NCBI RefSeq assembly: GCF_022803015.1
Contig: NZ_JAFKON010000001.1
Span: 310,001 to 374,000, forward strand
Origin: Arthrobacter humicola
Lineage (GTDB): Bacteria > Actinomycetota > Actinomycetes > Actinomycetales > Micrococcaceae
Direction: 5' to 3'
Length of the DNA: 64,000 bases
Part shown: positions 8,701 to 15,956 of the stretch, piece by piece
Layout of the letters: the number at the start of each line of letters is the position of its first letter
Numbering within the stretch: the first letter of the stretch is position 1
The notes under the pieces: generated by a model
Seen by the model: the letters and a program-made list of their open reading frames with translations, nothing else
The model's database searches: none
Told to the model about the DNA's origin: nothing
Made by a program: the position numbers and the translations under genes

Positions 8701-9347
8701 AATGGACGGCGCTGGGCGCGGAGACAGGGGCCCTGGGCTATCCGATCACGGATGAGAAGCGCAGTCCGGACGGGGTGGGGCGGTACAGCGACTTTTCCGG
8801 TTCGGGCGGGTCCTCGATTTACTGGTCGAAATCGACCCAGGCACACGCAATTGTAGGTGCGATCCGGGCCAAGTGGGCGGCAGTGGGCGCGGAGACGGGC
8901 CTGGGTTATCCGACCACAGACGAAAGAGGCTCCTCTGACGGCGTGGGGAGGTACCAGCACTTTTCCGGCGGAGGTGGAAACTCGATTTTCTGGTCGCCGA
9001 AGACCGGGGCGCACTATGTGCTCGGTGCGATCCGGGCCAAGTGGGCGGCCGTGGGCTGGGAGACGGGCCTGGGCTACCCGACCACAGACGAGAGGGGCGC
9101 CGCTGATGGCGTGGGGCAGTACCAGCACTTTTCCGGCGGAGGTGGAAACTCGATTTTCTGGTCGCCGAAGTCAGGGGCGCACTATGTGCTGGGTGCGATC
9201 CGGGCGAGGTGGGCCTCCCTCGGCTGGGAGAGGAGCCGGCTGGGCTATCCGACCCGGGACGAGTATGCCGTTTCTGTCGGCCGGGCCTCGGACTTTCAAC
9301 GCGGCCGCCTGACATGGAATTCGAGCACCTACAAGGTTACTGGCTAG
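5715..9347 (+). CDS. Secreted multidomain protein: PQQ-like propeller, anchor-type beta domains and LGFP repeats
   Basis: A 1210-residue exported protein. After a long Arg-rich N-region a signal-like segment (about residues 53-73, ASLLTATLALAGLSVGGTAVA) precedes the mature chain. Residues about 75-570 show beta-propeller features of the PQQ/quinoprotein type (AATENNAVYGLDSATGAAKWSRKLG, MHSLDVATG, MYLLDRDNLGG, GYLRAFKI). Residues about 570-880 contain ASH/choice-of-anchor D-type beta-sandwich modules (DFGDVPVGTSATRAFQITNTGN). From about 900 to the end there are five LGFP-type repeats (LGYPTTDE...GVGRYxHFSGxGGNSIFW), a module associated with actinobacterial cell-envelope proteins. A role at the cell surface is inferred; no enzymatic motif is obvious. 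Confidence 0.88.
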   Translation: MHDQTESWVSSGQFQGRLRGGHTGGAPHLRRQQAAGIHATEPRRRGWSRGAWASLLTATLALAGLSVGGTAVADVGTIAHDSLRTGWDQDEAGLSPSAVASSNFGKLFSAKVDGQVYAQPLVVGTTVIAATENNAVYGLDSATGAAKWSRKLGPSWPASTVRCSDLTPNIGITSTPVYDPATKSVFLLSKANDGATAQLPHWYMHSLDVATGVEKPGFPVVIDGAPTNDPSRPFNAMTAMQRPGLLLMNGVVYAGFASHCDYTPFVGYVVGVSTAGRQTTMWATESGNANAEGGIWQSGGGLVSDGPGQILFTTGNGISPNPGPGSKPPTTLAEAVVRLRVGSDGNLKATDFFSPADNAKLNRNDADLGSGAPVGIPDGYGTAAHPHLMAQIGKDGHMYLLDRDNLGGMAQGPGGTDAVLDKAGPYSGVWGKPAFLGTSNGGYLYVVENNGYLRAFKIVPGASGGVSLAAVGTSAGTFGFSSGSPVVTSSGKDGSSALVWVVYVSGGTGAGAELRAYRAIPDNTGNLKEVFSAPLGIGAKFSAVATDKGRVYVGTRDGQVLGFGAPTTSAVGAKNTDLGNVAVGKTVTGNVTITASRAVTVSSITTSAPFKIGTTLTLPRNLAKGASMTVPVSFSPTVPGQADGTLTVKTADGETDLLGVHGVGTKEGLGATPATVQFTDVPTKTISRQTVNIVNTGTTVARITGVTLPANAQLRVDPATVPGVGQTIQPLASVAVSMTFSPTSTSPVTDTLVVTSDRGSVTVKVTATAVSGAAHLQMPRTLDFGDVPVGTSATRAFQITNTGNVPMTITKAKAPLGVFSTTTPIAEGLKIPAGESAFQSVTFTPTAFGQAGTSETYYLITADDGQGALKVMLTGKGTDDPIAAYAWKIGAGDPRSNLGRSLTLEYPVAGGKCQDYVKGVICWSPATGAHSVRGEVYKRYKAAGAAAGVLGFPTTDEKGSTDGVGRYNHFSGAGGSSIYWTPTTGAHFVLGAIRAKWTALGAETGALGYPITDEKRSPDGVGRYSDFSGSGGSSIYWSKSTQAHAIVGAIRAKWAAVGAETGLGYPTTDERGSSDGVGRYQHFSGGGGNSIFWSPKTGAHYVLGAIRAKWAAVGWETGLGYPTTDERGAADGVGQYQHFSGGGGNSIFWSPKSGAHYVLGAIRARWASLGWERSRLGYPTRDEYAVSVGRASDFQRGRLTWNSSTYKVTG
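8515..9320 (+). repeat. LGFP-type tandem repeats within the secreted protein gene
   Basis: A block starting GTGCGATCCGGGCC recurs at 8686, 8857, 9025 and 9193, giving periods of 171, 168 and 168 bases (57, 56 and 56 codons). The last two complete units are almost identical at the DNA level, while the earlier ones diverge more. This suggests recent duplication or gene conversion at the 3' end of the array. Confidence 0.85.
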
Positions 9348-9524
9348 CGGTGCCCGCGTCAGTTCAGGAATTCCCGGACCGATTGGCGCCTGGACCTCAC
9401 CGGTCTGGGCCCGATCGGTCCGGACCTGTGCGGCCAGACCTAGTCGGTCGGGAACCGGGCGACGGCGGAGGCGTAGATTGACGATGCGGGCTGGCCGGAT
9501 CCCGGCCCTAGTGGGGGCCCGTTA

Positions 9525-10007
9525 ATGGGGCTGTGCATGAAACAGAGCACGAGCTCCGCCACACCGAGGAGTGATCACGTCAGCCAATATATCCAACGCC
9601 TGCTTGCTGCGTTCAATGTCCACGACCTTGAGGCAGCGGCCGCGTTGTTCCATGAGTCGTACCAAAGCGTGCAGCCGGTCCACCCGGGCAGGGCATTTGT
9701 GGGACGGGCGCAGATGCACGCGAACTGGGCAGCGATGTTCGCTGGCGTTCCCGATTTTCACGCAGAAGTGCTCCGCTCCGTGGACGACGGTAATACCACG
9801 TGGAGTGAATGGACCTGGGCCGGCACCCGGACTGATGGGCGGCCCTTCGACATGCGCGGGGTGACGATCTTCGAGATCGAGGACGGCCTCATTACGAGCG
9901 GAAGACTCTACATGCAAGAGATCGAACGAGGGGATGAGGGCATCGCAGAGGCAGTCCAGACGCTGTCGGGGCGCCGGCCTGCCCGGCCCCCGGAACCCGA
10001 GGACTGA
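9525..10007 (+). CDS. Ester cyclase / SnoaL-like (NTF2-fold) protein
   Basis: A 160-residue NTF2-like fold protein. The pattern LLAAFNVHDLEAAAALFHESY, GRAQMHANWAAMFAGVPDFHAEV, TTWSEWTWAGTRTDGRPFDMRGVTIFEIEDGLITSGRLYMQ follows the ester-cyclase/SnoaL family strand by strand. The ATG at 9525 has a GGGGGCCCG upstream; an internal ATG at 9537 is an alternative. Family members act on polyketide-like or small hydrophobic substrates, but most actinobacterial copies are of unknown function, and there is no biosynthetic cluster here. The gene is monocistronic. The preceding 177-base gap has only weak inverted repeats. Confidence 0.82.
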   Translation: MGLCMKQSTSSATPRSDHVSQYIQRLLAAFNVHDLEAAAALFHESYQSVQPVHPGRAFVGRAQMHANWAAMFAGVPDFHAEVLRSVDDGNTTWSEWTWAGTRTDGRPFDMRGVTIFEIEDGLITSGRLYMQEIERGDEGIAEAVQTLSGRRPARPPEPED

Positions 10008-10193
10008 AATGGCTGGCCTCAGGCGGCTGGGAGAAGGCTGCGCGCGCGTTTGACCGTTGTGGCCTCGTGCCGGGGCTGCGTCGAGGCGTCGTCGTCATTG
10101 TTGGCAAGTGGCGCCGTCGGGCCGGCCTGTGCAGGCCCCTTGCCGGACATCTGACTTCGGAGGAGGATGATCGGCACACTGAGGAGGCCCGCC

Positions 10194-11165
10194 ATGACCC
10201 AGCTTGGCAAGTTTGAGAAGTACCTGATTGAGGAATTCTTCGACGACTACCGCTCCGGCGCCATGAGCCAGCACACGTTCACGCGCCGGGTGGCGTTCAT
10301 CACCGGCAGCATGGCGGCGGCCTCGGCAGCGATGCTCCTGGTGGGCTGCACGCCCGAGGAGGTTCCCCGCAGTACCGACCCCATGCCGACGCCGACTTCG
10401 TCCGCGCCGGGGTCCGGCACCGCGTCCGCGGGCGCGGTGCCGGGGGCCAAGAGCCCGTTGTCGGTCCCGGAGGGCGCGGCCGGACTCACGACGGCGACCG
10501 TGCAATTCGCCTCGGGCGGCACCGACATCAGCGGCTATCTCGCACGGCCCGACCATGGGGCCGCCGGGCCGGCCGTGCTGGTCTGCCACGAGAACCGCGG
10601 GCTGACACCGCATATCCAGGATGTGGCGCGCCGCTTCGCCAAAGCCGGATACGCCGCACTGGCCCTGGACCTGCTGAGCAGGGAAGGCGGTACCGCAGGT
10701 ATGGATCCGGACGCTGTCCCGGGAGCACTGACCCAGGCCGGGGCGCAGCGTCACGTTTCCGACTTCACGGCCGGCTTTGACTACCTGAACGCCCAGGACT
10801 TCGTTGATCACGGGCGGATCGCCATGAACGGCTTCTGCTTCGGTGGCGGCATCACGTGGCAGTCGGCGACGGCGATCCCGGGCCTGTTGGCGACCTCGGC
10901 GTTCTACGGACCCGCGCCTGACCTGGACAAGGTCCCGGCCATCAAGGCGGCCGTCTTCGGCGTCTACGCCGAACTTGACCAGCGGATCACCGGCGCCATG
11001 CCGGCGCTCCGGGATGCCTTGGCCAAAACTGATGTCCGGAACGAGCTCAAGATCTATCCCGGCGTGGACCACGCCTTCCACAATGACACCGGGCCGCGCT
11101 ACAACCAGGAGCAGGCCACGGCCGCATGGAACGACACGCTCGCCTGGTTTGGCAATTACGTGTAA
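10194..11165 (+). CDS. Dienelactone hydrolase-family lipoprotein
   Basis: A 323-residue exported alpha/beta hydrolase. The N-terminus has an Arg-Arg n-region (FTRRVAFITGSMAAAS) and a lipobox LLVGC, so it is predicted to be lipid-anchored outside the membrane, possibly through the Tat route. The catalytic set of the dienelactone hydrolase family is visible: Cys nucleophile in GFCFGGG (Cys215), Asp in YAELDQRI, His in GVDHAFHN. The ATG at 10194 follows GAGGAGG. Cytosolic DLH enzymes cleave dienelactone; the exported location argues for a different ester or lactone substrate. It is followed 43 bases later by a GH16-type lipoprotein in the same direction, so the two may be one transcript. Confidence 0.9.
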   Translation: MTQLGKFEKYLIEEFFDDYRSGAMSQHTFTRRVAFITGSMAAASAAMLLVGCTPEEVPRSTDPMPTPTSSAPGSGTASAGAVPGAKSPLSVPEGAAGLTTATVQFASGGTDISGYLARPDHGAAGPAVLVCHENRGLTPHIQDVARRFAKAGYAALALDLLSREGGTAGMDPDAVPGALTQAGAQRHVSDFTAGFDYLNAQDFVDHGRIAMNGFCFGGGITWQSATAIPGLLATSAFYGPAPDLDKVPAIKAAVFGVYAELDQRITGAMPALRDALAKTDVRNELKIYPGVDHAFHNDTGPRYNQEQATAAWNDTLAWFGNYV

Positions 11166-11208
11166 GGGCGGGGCCGCCGGAGACACCTCCCGACCGGATG
11201 GAGACGCG

Positions 11209-12006
11209 ATGTTCGCAAACCGCAGGACCGCGGCGTTGGGCGCTGCAGGCGCCTTGGCCCTTGCCGGGTGTGGTGCCGCACCAGCGTCCAGGGAGCGGGC
11301 GCCGGCGATAGACCGTGCGGCCGCCGTGACCCCCGGGACGCAGGCCGCCGTCTCCGACGGGACGCAGGCCGCCGTCGGCCACGGCTGGGGACCGGTGGTG
11401 GCGGGCGACGAATTTAATTATGCAGGGCCGCCTGACCCCGCGAAATGGACTGTCTACGCGGGCCCTGGGCACGCGGGCAAGGGGATCCGGAGTCCGGATG
11501 CGCTGGGTGTAGGCGGCGGGGTCTTGACTGTCAGCGGCGACGCCGCGGGCACCACTGGCGGCATGTCCGCCAGGTTTGCCCAGCAGCGGTACGGCCGCTG
11601 GGAGGCCAGGATGAAAATTGGACAGCGGGATCTGCAATATCACCCTGTCCTGATCCTGTGGCCGAACAACAACATCTCGTCCACGTGCGCCGAGATTGAC
11701 TACGCAGAGGGGAGCGTTAACACCGCCCAAATCAAGTTCTTCCTGCACTACGCCTGCGGTGGCCCGAACTTCCAGACCACCGCGGCCAAGACGATCGACA
11801 CGACGCAATGGCACAACTATGCAGTCGAGTGGACCCCCGCCGGAATTACCGGATACCTCGATGGGTCCTTGTGGTTTGTGGACACGAACCCGACGCATCA
11901 GCCCACGGTAGGCATGCACCAAACGGTGCAACTGGACTGGTTTCCCAACGGGACGCCCACCAAACCCAGCCAGATGCAGGTCGACTGGATCCGCGTTTAC
12001 AAGTAA
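11209..12006 (+). CDS. GH16-family glycoside hydrolase lipoprotein (copy 1)
   Basis: A 265-residue lipoprotein (lipobox LALAGC, Cys21) carrying a concanavalin-like GH16 domain from about residue 60. The catalytic motif ExDxxE is intact as AEIDYAEG (Glu162, Asp164, Glu167), and the C-terminus MQVDWIRVYK is the usual last strand of the family. GH16 enzymes cleave or rearrange beta-1,3/1,4-glucans, galactans or related polysaccharides; the sequence gives no finer specificity. It is a close paralogue of the minus-strand gene ending at 13404, sharing long identical stretches such as TTAAKTIDTTQWHNYAVEWT. Confidence 0.9.
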   Translation: MFANRRTAALGAAGALALAGCGAAPASRERAPAIDRAAAVTPGTQAAVSDGTQAAVGHGWGPVVAGDEFNYAGPPDPAKWTVYAGPGHAGKGIRSPDALGVGGGVLTVSGDAAGTTGGMSARFAQQRYGRWEARMKIGQRDLQYHPVLILWPNNNISSTCAEIDYAEGSVNTAQIKFFLHYACGGPNFQTTAAKTIDTTQWHNYAVEWTPAGITGYLDGSLWFVDTNPTHQPTVGMHQTVQLDWFPNGTPTKPSQMQVDWIRVYK

Positions 12007-12015
12007 GCGTTGCGC

Positions 12016-12336
12016 TTACTCGCCCGAGGCAAATTCCGGCCGGAACGGGCCGCCAGCCTCCGACGCCCCTTCGCGGTGCCCGTCCAATGCCTTCAACGCC
12101 GCAAGGTGCTCCAGCAGCGCCCGTTCCGGATGTCCGGGATGGGCAGCCAGCTGCTGGCGCAGCAGTTCCCGTGCGCGGGCTTGTTCCGGGGCGCTGTCGT
12201 CGAGGACGGCGTCAATGATTCTGGCGGCCTGATGTCGGATTCCGGCGGCAGATGCGGCATGTTCCGCACCGGATACCAGGTTCTCGGGATCCTGTTCTTC
12301 GAGGCGTCCTGGAGTGGACGACGGCTCCACCGACAT
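12016..12336 (-). CDS. Small acidic/Ala-rich protein of unknown function
   Basis: A 106-residue soluble protein without signal or membrane segment. It is Ala/Glu-rich and predicted helical (HAASAAGIRHQAARIIDAVL, then ARELLRQQLAAHPGHPERALLEHLAALKAL); I recognise no family. The ATG at 12336 is preferred since AAAGGAA lies seven bases upstream; an in-frame ATG at 12354 would add six residues. It is convergent with GH16 copy 1, nine bases apart. It looks real by codon periodicity and its ribosome site, but evidence is modest. Confidence 0.6.
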   Translation of the reverse strand: MSVEPSSTPGRLEEQDPENLVSGAEHAASAAGIRHQAARIIDAVLDDSAPEQARARELLRQQLAAHPGHPERALLEHLAALKALDGHREGASEAGGPFRPEFASGE

Positions 12337-12398
12337 GGCTGTTCCTTTGGTCATCGTTCCGGCTGAGTCCGGAACCGGCCTGCCGCCTTCCCCCAATC

Positions 12399-12417
12399 CC
12401 CGGGTACTGTACCCGGG
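12399..12417. promoter_or_regulatory. Perfect palindrome in a divergent promoter region
   Basis: CCCGGGTA-CTG-TACCCGGG has perfect 8-base arms and a 3-base centre. It lies 63 bases ahead of the minus-strand small protein and 240 bases ahead of the plus-strand racemase-like gene. It could be an operator or a hairpin in a leader. The rest of this roughly 320-base gap (12337-12659) shows no further gene or clear element. Confidence 0.4.
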
Positions 12418-12659
12418 TCCTAAGACGGGCCACCGTGACAAACGTACAACGACGCCGGGCCGCCAACCCCACACGGAAGCGAAGTTTTCGCCAAGTTTCA
12501 TGCACAAGGCGCCGTGCCGCTGCCCGCGGAATGCTAACGGCGGCCGGCGCCACGGGGCGTATCCGCTGCAGCGCTTGTGTTGGTCATCTGCCCGAAAAGA
12601 CGCGGAAATACTCGCCGGGTAGCCTCGAACCAACGAATCCGTTCGAAAGGTAGTACGCC

Positions 12660-13328
12660 ATGCGTGTTGGACTGATCCGGGTGATGACGACGTCGGACCG
12701 ACGCCTGCTCCACGCCCACGGGAAACTCCTCCAGGAAGCATTCGGATTTACCGTCACATCCCGCTGTATTCCGGACCAGCCGTCCGGCGTCTACGACCAG
12801 GCGTCGCTCGAATCTGCGGCCCCCAAGGTTGTCCGGCTGGCGAGGGTCATGGCGGGGGATGCTGACGCCCTGATTATCAGCTGCGCCTCCGACCCCGGGC
12901 TGGCCGCCACCCGGGCAGCCGTGGATATCCCGGTCATCGGGGCGGGCTCCGCAGCCGCGGCCGCGGCTCTGACCTTCGGCGGCCGGATTGGAGTTTTGGG
13001 TCTCGGCGCACACGTACCGGGCCCGATCTCGGATGCACTGGGCGAACGCATGCTGCTCATTGACGGGCAGGGAAGGATCGAAACACCCGACGCGTTCCTC
13101 ATGCCTGCCGGGATTTTCGACGCCCTCGCCGCGGCCCACATGCTGGTTGACGCCGGCGCCGACATGATCGTCCAGGCCAGCACGGGCCTGAGCAGCATCG
13201 GCATGGCGGACGTGCTCCGCCGCCGGCTCGGGGTTCCGGTGATCGACGCCGTGACGGCGGCCGGGTCAATGCTGGTCTCAGCGGTAGCCGCCGGGAACTT
13301 CAAGGGGTTTGAGTCCTGCCGCCTGTAG
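12660..13328 (+). CDS. Asp/Glu racemase-fold (hydantoin racemase-like) protein lacking the second catalytic Cys
   Basis: A 222-residue protein of the aspartate/glutamate/hydantoin racemase superfamily, whose two-domain fold normally uses two cysteines for deprotonation and reprotonation. The first is present in LIISCASDPGL (Cys75). At the second site, where family members have GC(T/A)G, this protein reads DMIVQASTGLSSIG, with Ser174 in place of Cys. It may therefore be a lyase, isomerase or decarboxylase variant, or act on a different substrate. The ATG at 12660 follows GAAAGG. It is a single gene ending in a strong shared terminator. Confidence 0.78.
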   Translation: MRVGLIRVMTTSDRRLLHAHGKLLQEAFGFTVTSRCIPDQPSGVYDQASLESAAPKVVRLARVMAGDADALIISCASDPGLAATRAAVDIPVIGAGSAAAAAALTFGGRIGVLGLGAHVPGPISDALGERMLLIDGQGRIETPDAFLMPAGIFDALAAAHMLVDAGADMIVQASTGLSSIGMADVLRRRLGVPVIDAVTAAGSMLVSAVAAGNFKGFESCRL

Positions 13329-13352
13329 CGGCGCGTCCTCGGCCAACACCAA

Positions 13353-13387
13353 GGCAGCCCCGCGCCGCAATACGGCGCGGGGCTGCC
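13353..13387. terminator. Strong bidirectional hairpin terminator
   Basis: GGCAGCCCCGCGCCG (13353-13367) pairs perfectly with CGGCGCGGGGCTGCC (13373-13387) around a CAATA loop, giving a 15-base-pair stem. It sits between the convergent racemase-like gene and GH16 copy 2. Confidence 0.85.
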
Positions 13388-13403
13388 TGGCGATTTGCCG
13401 GTC

Positions 13404-14540
13404 CTACTTGTAGACGCGGACCCAGTCGACCTGCATCTGTGAAGGCTTGGTGGCCGACCCGTCGGGGAACCAGTCCAGCTGCAGTGTCTGGTGCATGCCC
13501 ACGGAGGGCAGGTGCGCGGGGTTCGTGTCGGAGAAGGTCTTCACGCCGTCGATGTAACCGGTGATGCCGGCCGGGGTCCACTCGACTGCATAGTTGTGCC
13601 ATTGCGTCGTGTCGATCGTCTTGGCCGCCGTGGTCTGGAAGTTCGAGCCGCCGCAGGCATAGTGCAGGAAGAACTTGATCTGTGCGGTGTTGGTGCTGCC
13701 CTCGGCGTAGTCGATCTCGGCACAGTTGGGGGAGGTGTTGTTGTTGGGCCACAGGATCAGCACGGGGTGGTACTCCGGGTCCCGGGCGTTGGTCCGCATG
13801 CGCGTCTCCCACTTGCCGTATTTCTGCTGGGCAAATTTGGCCGACATGCCGCCCGTGGTGCCGGCCGAGTCGCCGCTGACCGTGGCCACGCCATTGGCAA
13901 CCGACCAGGCCTGCGGGCTCCTGACACCGTTGCCGGCATGTCCGGATCCCTTGAAGACGCTCCACTTGGTGGAGTCGGGGGCGCCGGCCTTGGAGAACTC
14001 GTCACCCGCGACAACCGCACCCCAGCCCCGTGCCGTGGCGGCCTGGGAACCGTCGCCGGTCGCGGCGACGGCGGCCTGGGCAGCGACGGGCGCCGTTACC
14101 GCCGTCGGCGCCGGAGCGGCTGCCGCTTGGGCGCCAGCTGCCGGAGCAACAGGCGCGGCGGCCCGTGCAGGTGCCGCATCGGCTCCGGGAGCCGCATCGG
14201 CTCCGGGAGCCGCAGGTGGGCCGGCGGTACCAGTGGCAGGCTTGGGGGCCGAGGGGACCGCCGGCTTCGGCGCTGCGGCCACCGGGGCCGTGGCCTTCGC
14301 GGCAGGATGCGCGGCCTGGGTTGCCGCCGAGGACGTGGAGTCCGCAGCGGAATGCGCGGCCCCGGTGGCCGGTGAAACTGCTGCGGCGCCCGTCGCGGGT
14401 CCGGCGCTGCAGCCGGTCAGGGACAGTGCGCCCAGGCTCAGAGCAATCGCTACTTTGTTTAGCTGTGGTGCCGTGGAGCGTGCCTTCGGCCGTGCATCTT
14501 TGAACGTTGATTTATTGAACAGCGGTGTTTTATTGAACAA
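13404..14540 (-). CDS. GH16-family glycoside hydrolase lipoprotein (copy 2) with Ala/Pro-rich linker
   Basis: A 378-residue lipoprotein (lipobox SLTGC, Cys44) with about 125 residues of Ala/Pro-rich linker, including a short duplicated APGAD block, then a GH16 domain with intact AEIDYAEG (Glu275, Asp277, Glu280) and terminal MQVDWVRVYK. I choose the TTG at 14540 since it is preceded by GGAGGGG at ideal spacing; TTG at 14576 or GTG at 14570 would give a longer n-region. The linker would let the catalytic domain reach through the cell wall from the membrane. Its catalytic domain is closely similar to copy 1, which lies head-on to it 1.4 kb away. Confidence 0.88.
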   Translation of the reverse strand: MFNKTPLFNKSTFKDARPKARSTAPQLNKVAIALSLGALSLTGCSAGPATGAAAVSPATGAAHSAADSTSSAATQAAHPAAKATAPVAAAPKPAVPSAPKPATGTAGPPAAPGADAAPGADAAPARAAAPVAPAAGAQAAAAPAPTAVTAPVAAQAAVAATGDGSQAATARGWGAVVAGDEFSKAGAPDSTKWSVFKGSGHAGNGVRSPQAWSVANGVATVSGDSAGTTGGMSAKFAQQKYGKWETRMRTNARDPEYHPVLILWPNNNTSPNCAEIDYAEGSTNTAQIKFFLHYACGGSNFQTTAAKTIDTTQWHNYAVEWTPAGITGYIDGVKTFSDTNPAHLPSVGMHQTLQLDWFPDGSATKPSQMQVDWVRVYK

Positions 14541-14620
14541 CGGACCCCTCCGGGCTTTCGTGGCTGGCACGCACAACCGACGCTGCCAGGGCGGCGGATA
14601 ATGCGGGAAGTTTCATCCGG

Positions 14621-14640
14621 CCCCTGCAGCAATGCAGGGG
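14621..14640. terminator. Hairpin between lipase and GH16 copy 2
   Basis: CCCCTGCA-GCAA-TGCAGGGG is a perfect 8-base-pair stem with a tetraloop. It lies downstream of the minus-strand lipase and upstream of GH16 copy 2, so it may terminate the lipase message or lie in the GH16 leader. No U-tract follows. Confidence 0.45.
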
Positions 14641-14808
14641 CGAGCAGACGCCGAACGGCGCAACGGGGCCCTGCAAAGGGGCGGTCCGGGGCCCTGCATT
14701 CGGGCCGGGCCTCGCGGCCAGCGGCCAACGTTACCGGACCGTTACCTCGGCCCGCAAACCTCCCGGATGCATGACGTTCCGCACGCCGCCTCCGCCCGGG
14801 GTGCCGCG

Positions 14809-15681
14809 CTACACGCAGCTGGGCTGATATGCCGGGTTGCCCGGGCGGCCGGCCGGCTGACGAAGAGCGTCGGACACGAGACGCTGGGTGACGGGGTCGT
14901 TGGGCGCCTGGTCATGGTCAATCACGTCTGCCGGGCACTTGTCCTGGATGGTGATATTGGTGACCTGCTGGGCCGGGCCGGCGAGGAACTGGCTGGGGTA
15001 GGGCGTCACCACCTCGTCGTGCGTTGTGGAGATCACCGTGTAGGCCGGACCGGGAACCGTGTCGCCAATGGAGTTGAGCTCGGTGAGGAACGGAGAACCA
15101 GCCTGCTGGTCGGCGCAGGCCTGGCAATTCGACCCTCCCACTGAGGTGGCCGGCGGAACGGCGTCCGGTGTCGGCGTGATGAGCCCGCGGGTTCCGTGGT
15201 TGGACGGGGCGATGCCCACAAGGTGGTTCACCTTGTCCGCGCCTCCAAGGAATCCGAGGTAGTAGCGCGGCATCATGCCGCCCTGGCTGTGGCCCACGAG
15301 ATCAACTTTCCTGGCACCCGTCGAGGCCAGTACCTTCTCGACAAACGGGGCGAGCTGACGGGCTGAGTCTGCCACCGGGCCCGTGGCGTCGACGCCGTTG
15401 GTCGCACCGTAGTTCAGCGCGAAAACGCAGTAGCCCTGGCTCTTTAGCGCCGGCGACATCGTCGCCCAGTTCTTCGCCATGTTCTCGAAGGTTCCCGGCA
15501 CCAGGACCACCGGGTAGGGGTGGGCTGCCGAGGGCTTGCAGGACCAGTCATTCGCGCCGGGCGGCGAAACGTCAATGGTGTCGGCCTGGGCCGCCGGCAC
15601 ACCCATCGGGGATGCGCCAAGCAGCGCCAAGGTCGCAGCTGCCAGCGTTGCGAATGCTGCGGGCGTTTTCGGGCATGGCAC
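14809..15681 (-). CDS. Secreted lipase/esterase (alpha/beta hydrolase, EstA/lipase class 2 type)
   Basis: A 290-residue exported lipase. The signal peptide (residues 1-33, ending VPAAQA) is followed by HPYPVVLVPGTFENMAKNW, the oxyanion-hole strand, and the nucleophile elbow VDLVGHSQGGMMPRYYL (Ser132). The HNHG-like APSNHGTRG segment and the late Asp/His region (STTHDEVVTPY, DVIDHDQAPND) match secreted actinobacterial triacylglycerol lipases. Two cysteines (SNCQAC) probably form a disulfide. It is likely to hydrolyse lipids or esters outside the cell. The gene stands alone; the 275-base upstream gap contains an inverted repeat at 15818-15833. Confidence 0.9.
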   Translation of the reverse strand: MPCPKTPAAFATLAAATLALLGASPMGVPAAQADTIDVSPPGANDWSCKPSAAHPYPVVLVPGTFENMAKNWATMSPALKSQGYCVFALNYGATNGVDATGPVADSARQLAPFVEKVLASTGARKVDLVGHSQGGMMPRYYLGFLGGADKVNHLVGIAPSNHGTRGLITPTPDAVPPATSVGGSNCQACADQQAGSPFLTELNSIGDTVPGPAYTVISTTHDEVVTPYPSQFLAGPAQQVTNITIQDKCPADVIDHDQAPNDPVTQRLVSDALRQPAGRPGNPAYQPSCV

Positions 15682-15817
15682 GGATTACCTCTTCGGTTGG
15701 ACGCGTCATCTGTGACGGTCTGTGGGAATGGAAGTGAGGTAGGGATCAGCCCCCGTTGTGATCCGACTCACGTCTCTCAATTCACGCTAGGGAAGGTGCT
15801 CCGCGGATCGCTCCAAC

Positions 15818-15833
15818 ATGCACGTTTGTGCAT
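15818..15833. promoter_or_regulatory. Inverted repeat upstream of the lipase gene
   Basis: ATGCAC-GTTT-GTGCAT is a perfect inverted repeat with 6-base arms, immediately followed by GCATTTTT. It lies 137 bases before the lipase start in a stretch with no gene and could be an operator or a small terminator for the convergent-facing transcript from the plus side. No known consensus is matched. Confidence 0.35.
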
Positions 15834-15956
15834 GCATTTTTCGACGGCAATGGTAAATGGTGACAGTTGGGGTCGCGTGGGGAGACTGCTGCACAGTTGT
15901 GCAGGTACGGGCATGCCGCCCGCCGTCGCCTCCGGCCACCTCACTCTCCGGTCACC

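Noticed and set aside
9402..9440. Possible terminator hairpin GGTCTGG...CCAGACC after the large secreted protein gene
   Set aside because: The stem is short with a 25-base loop containing competing palindromes; too weak to call as a terminator.
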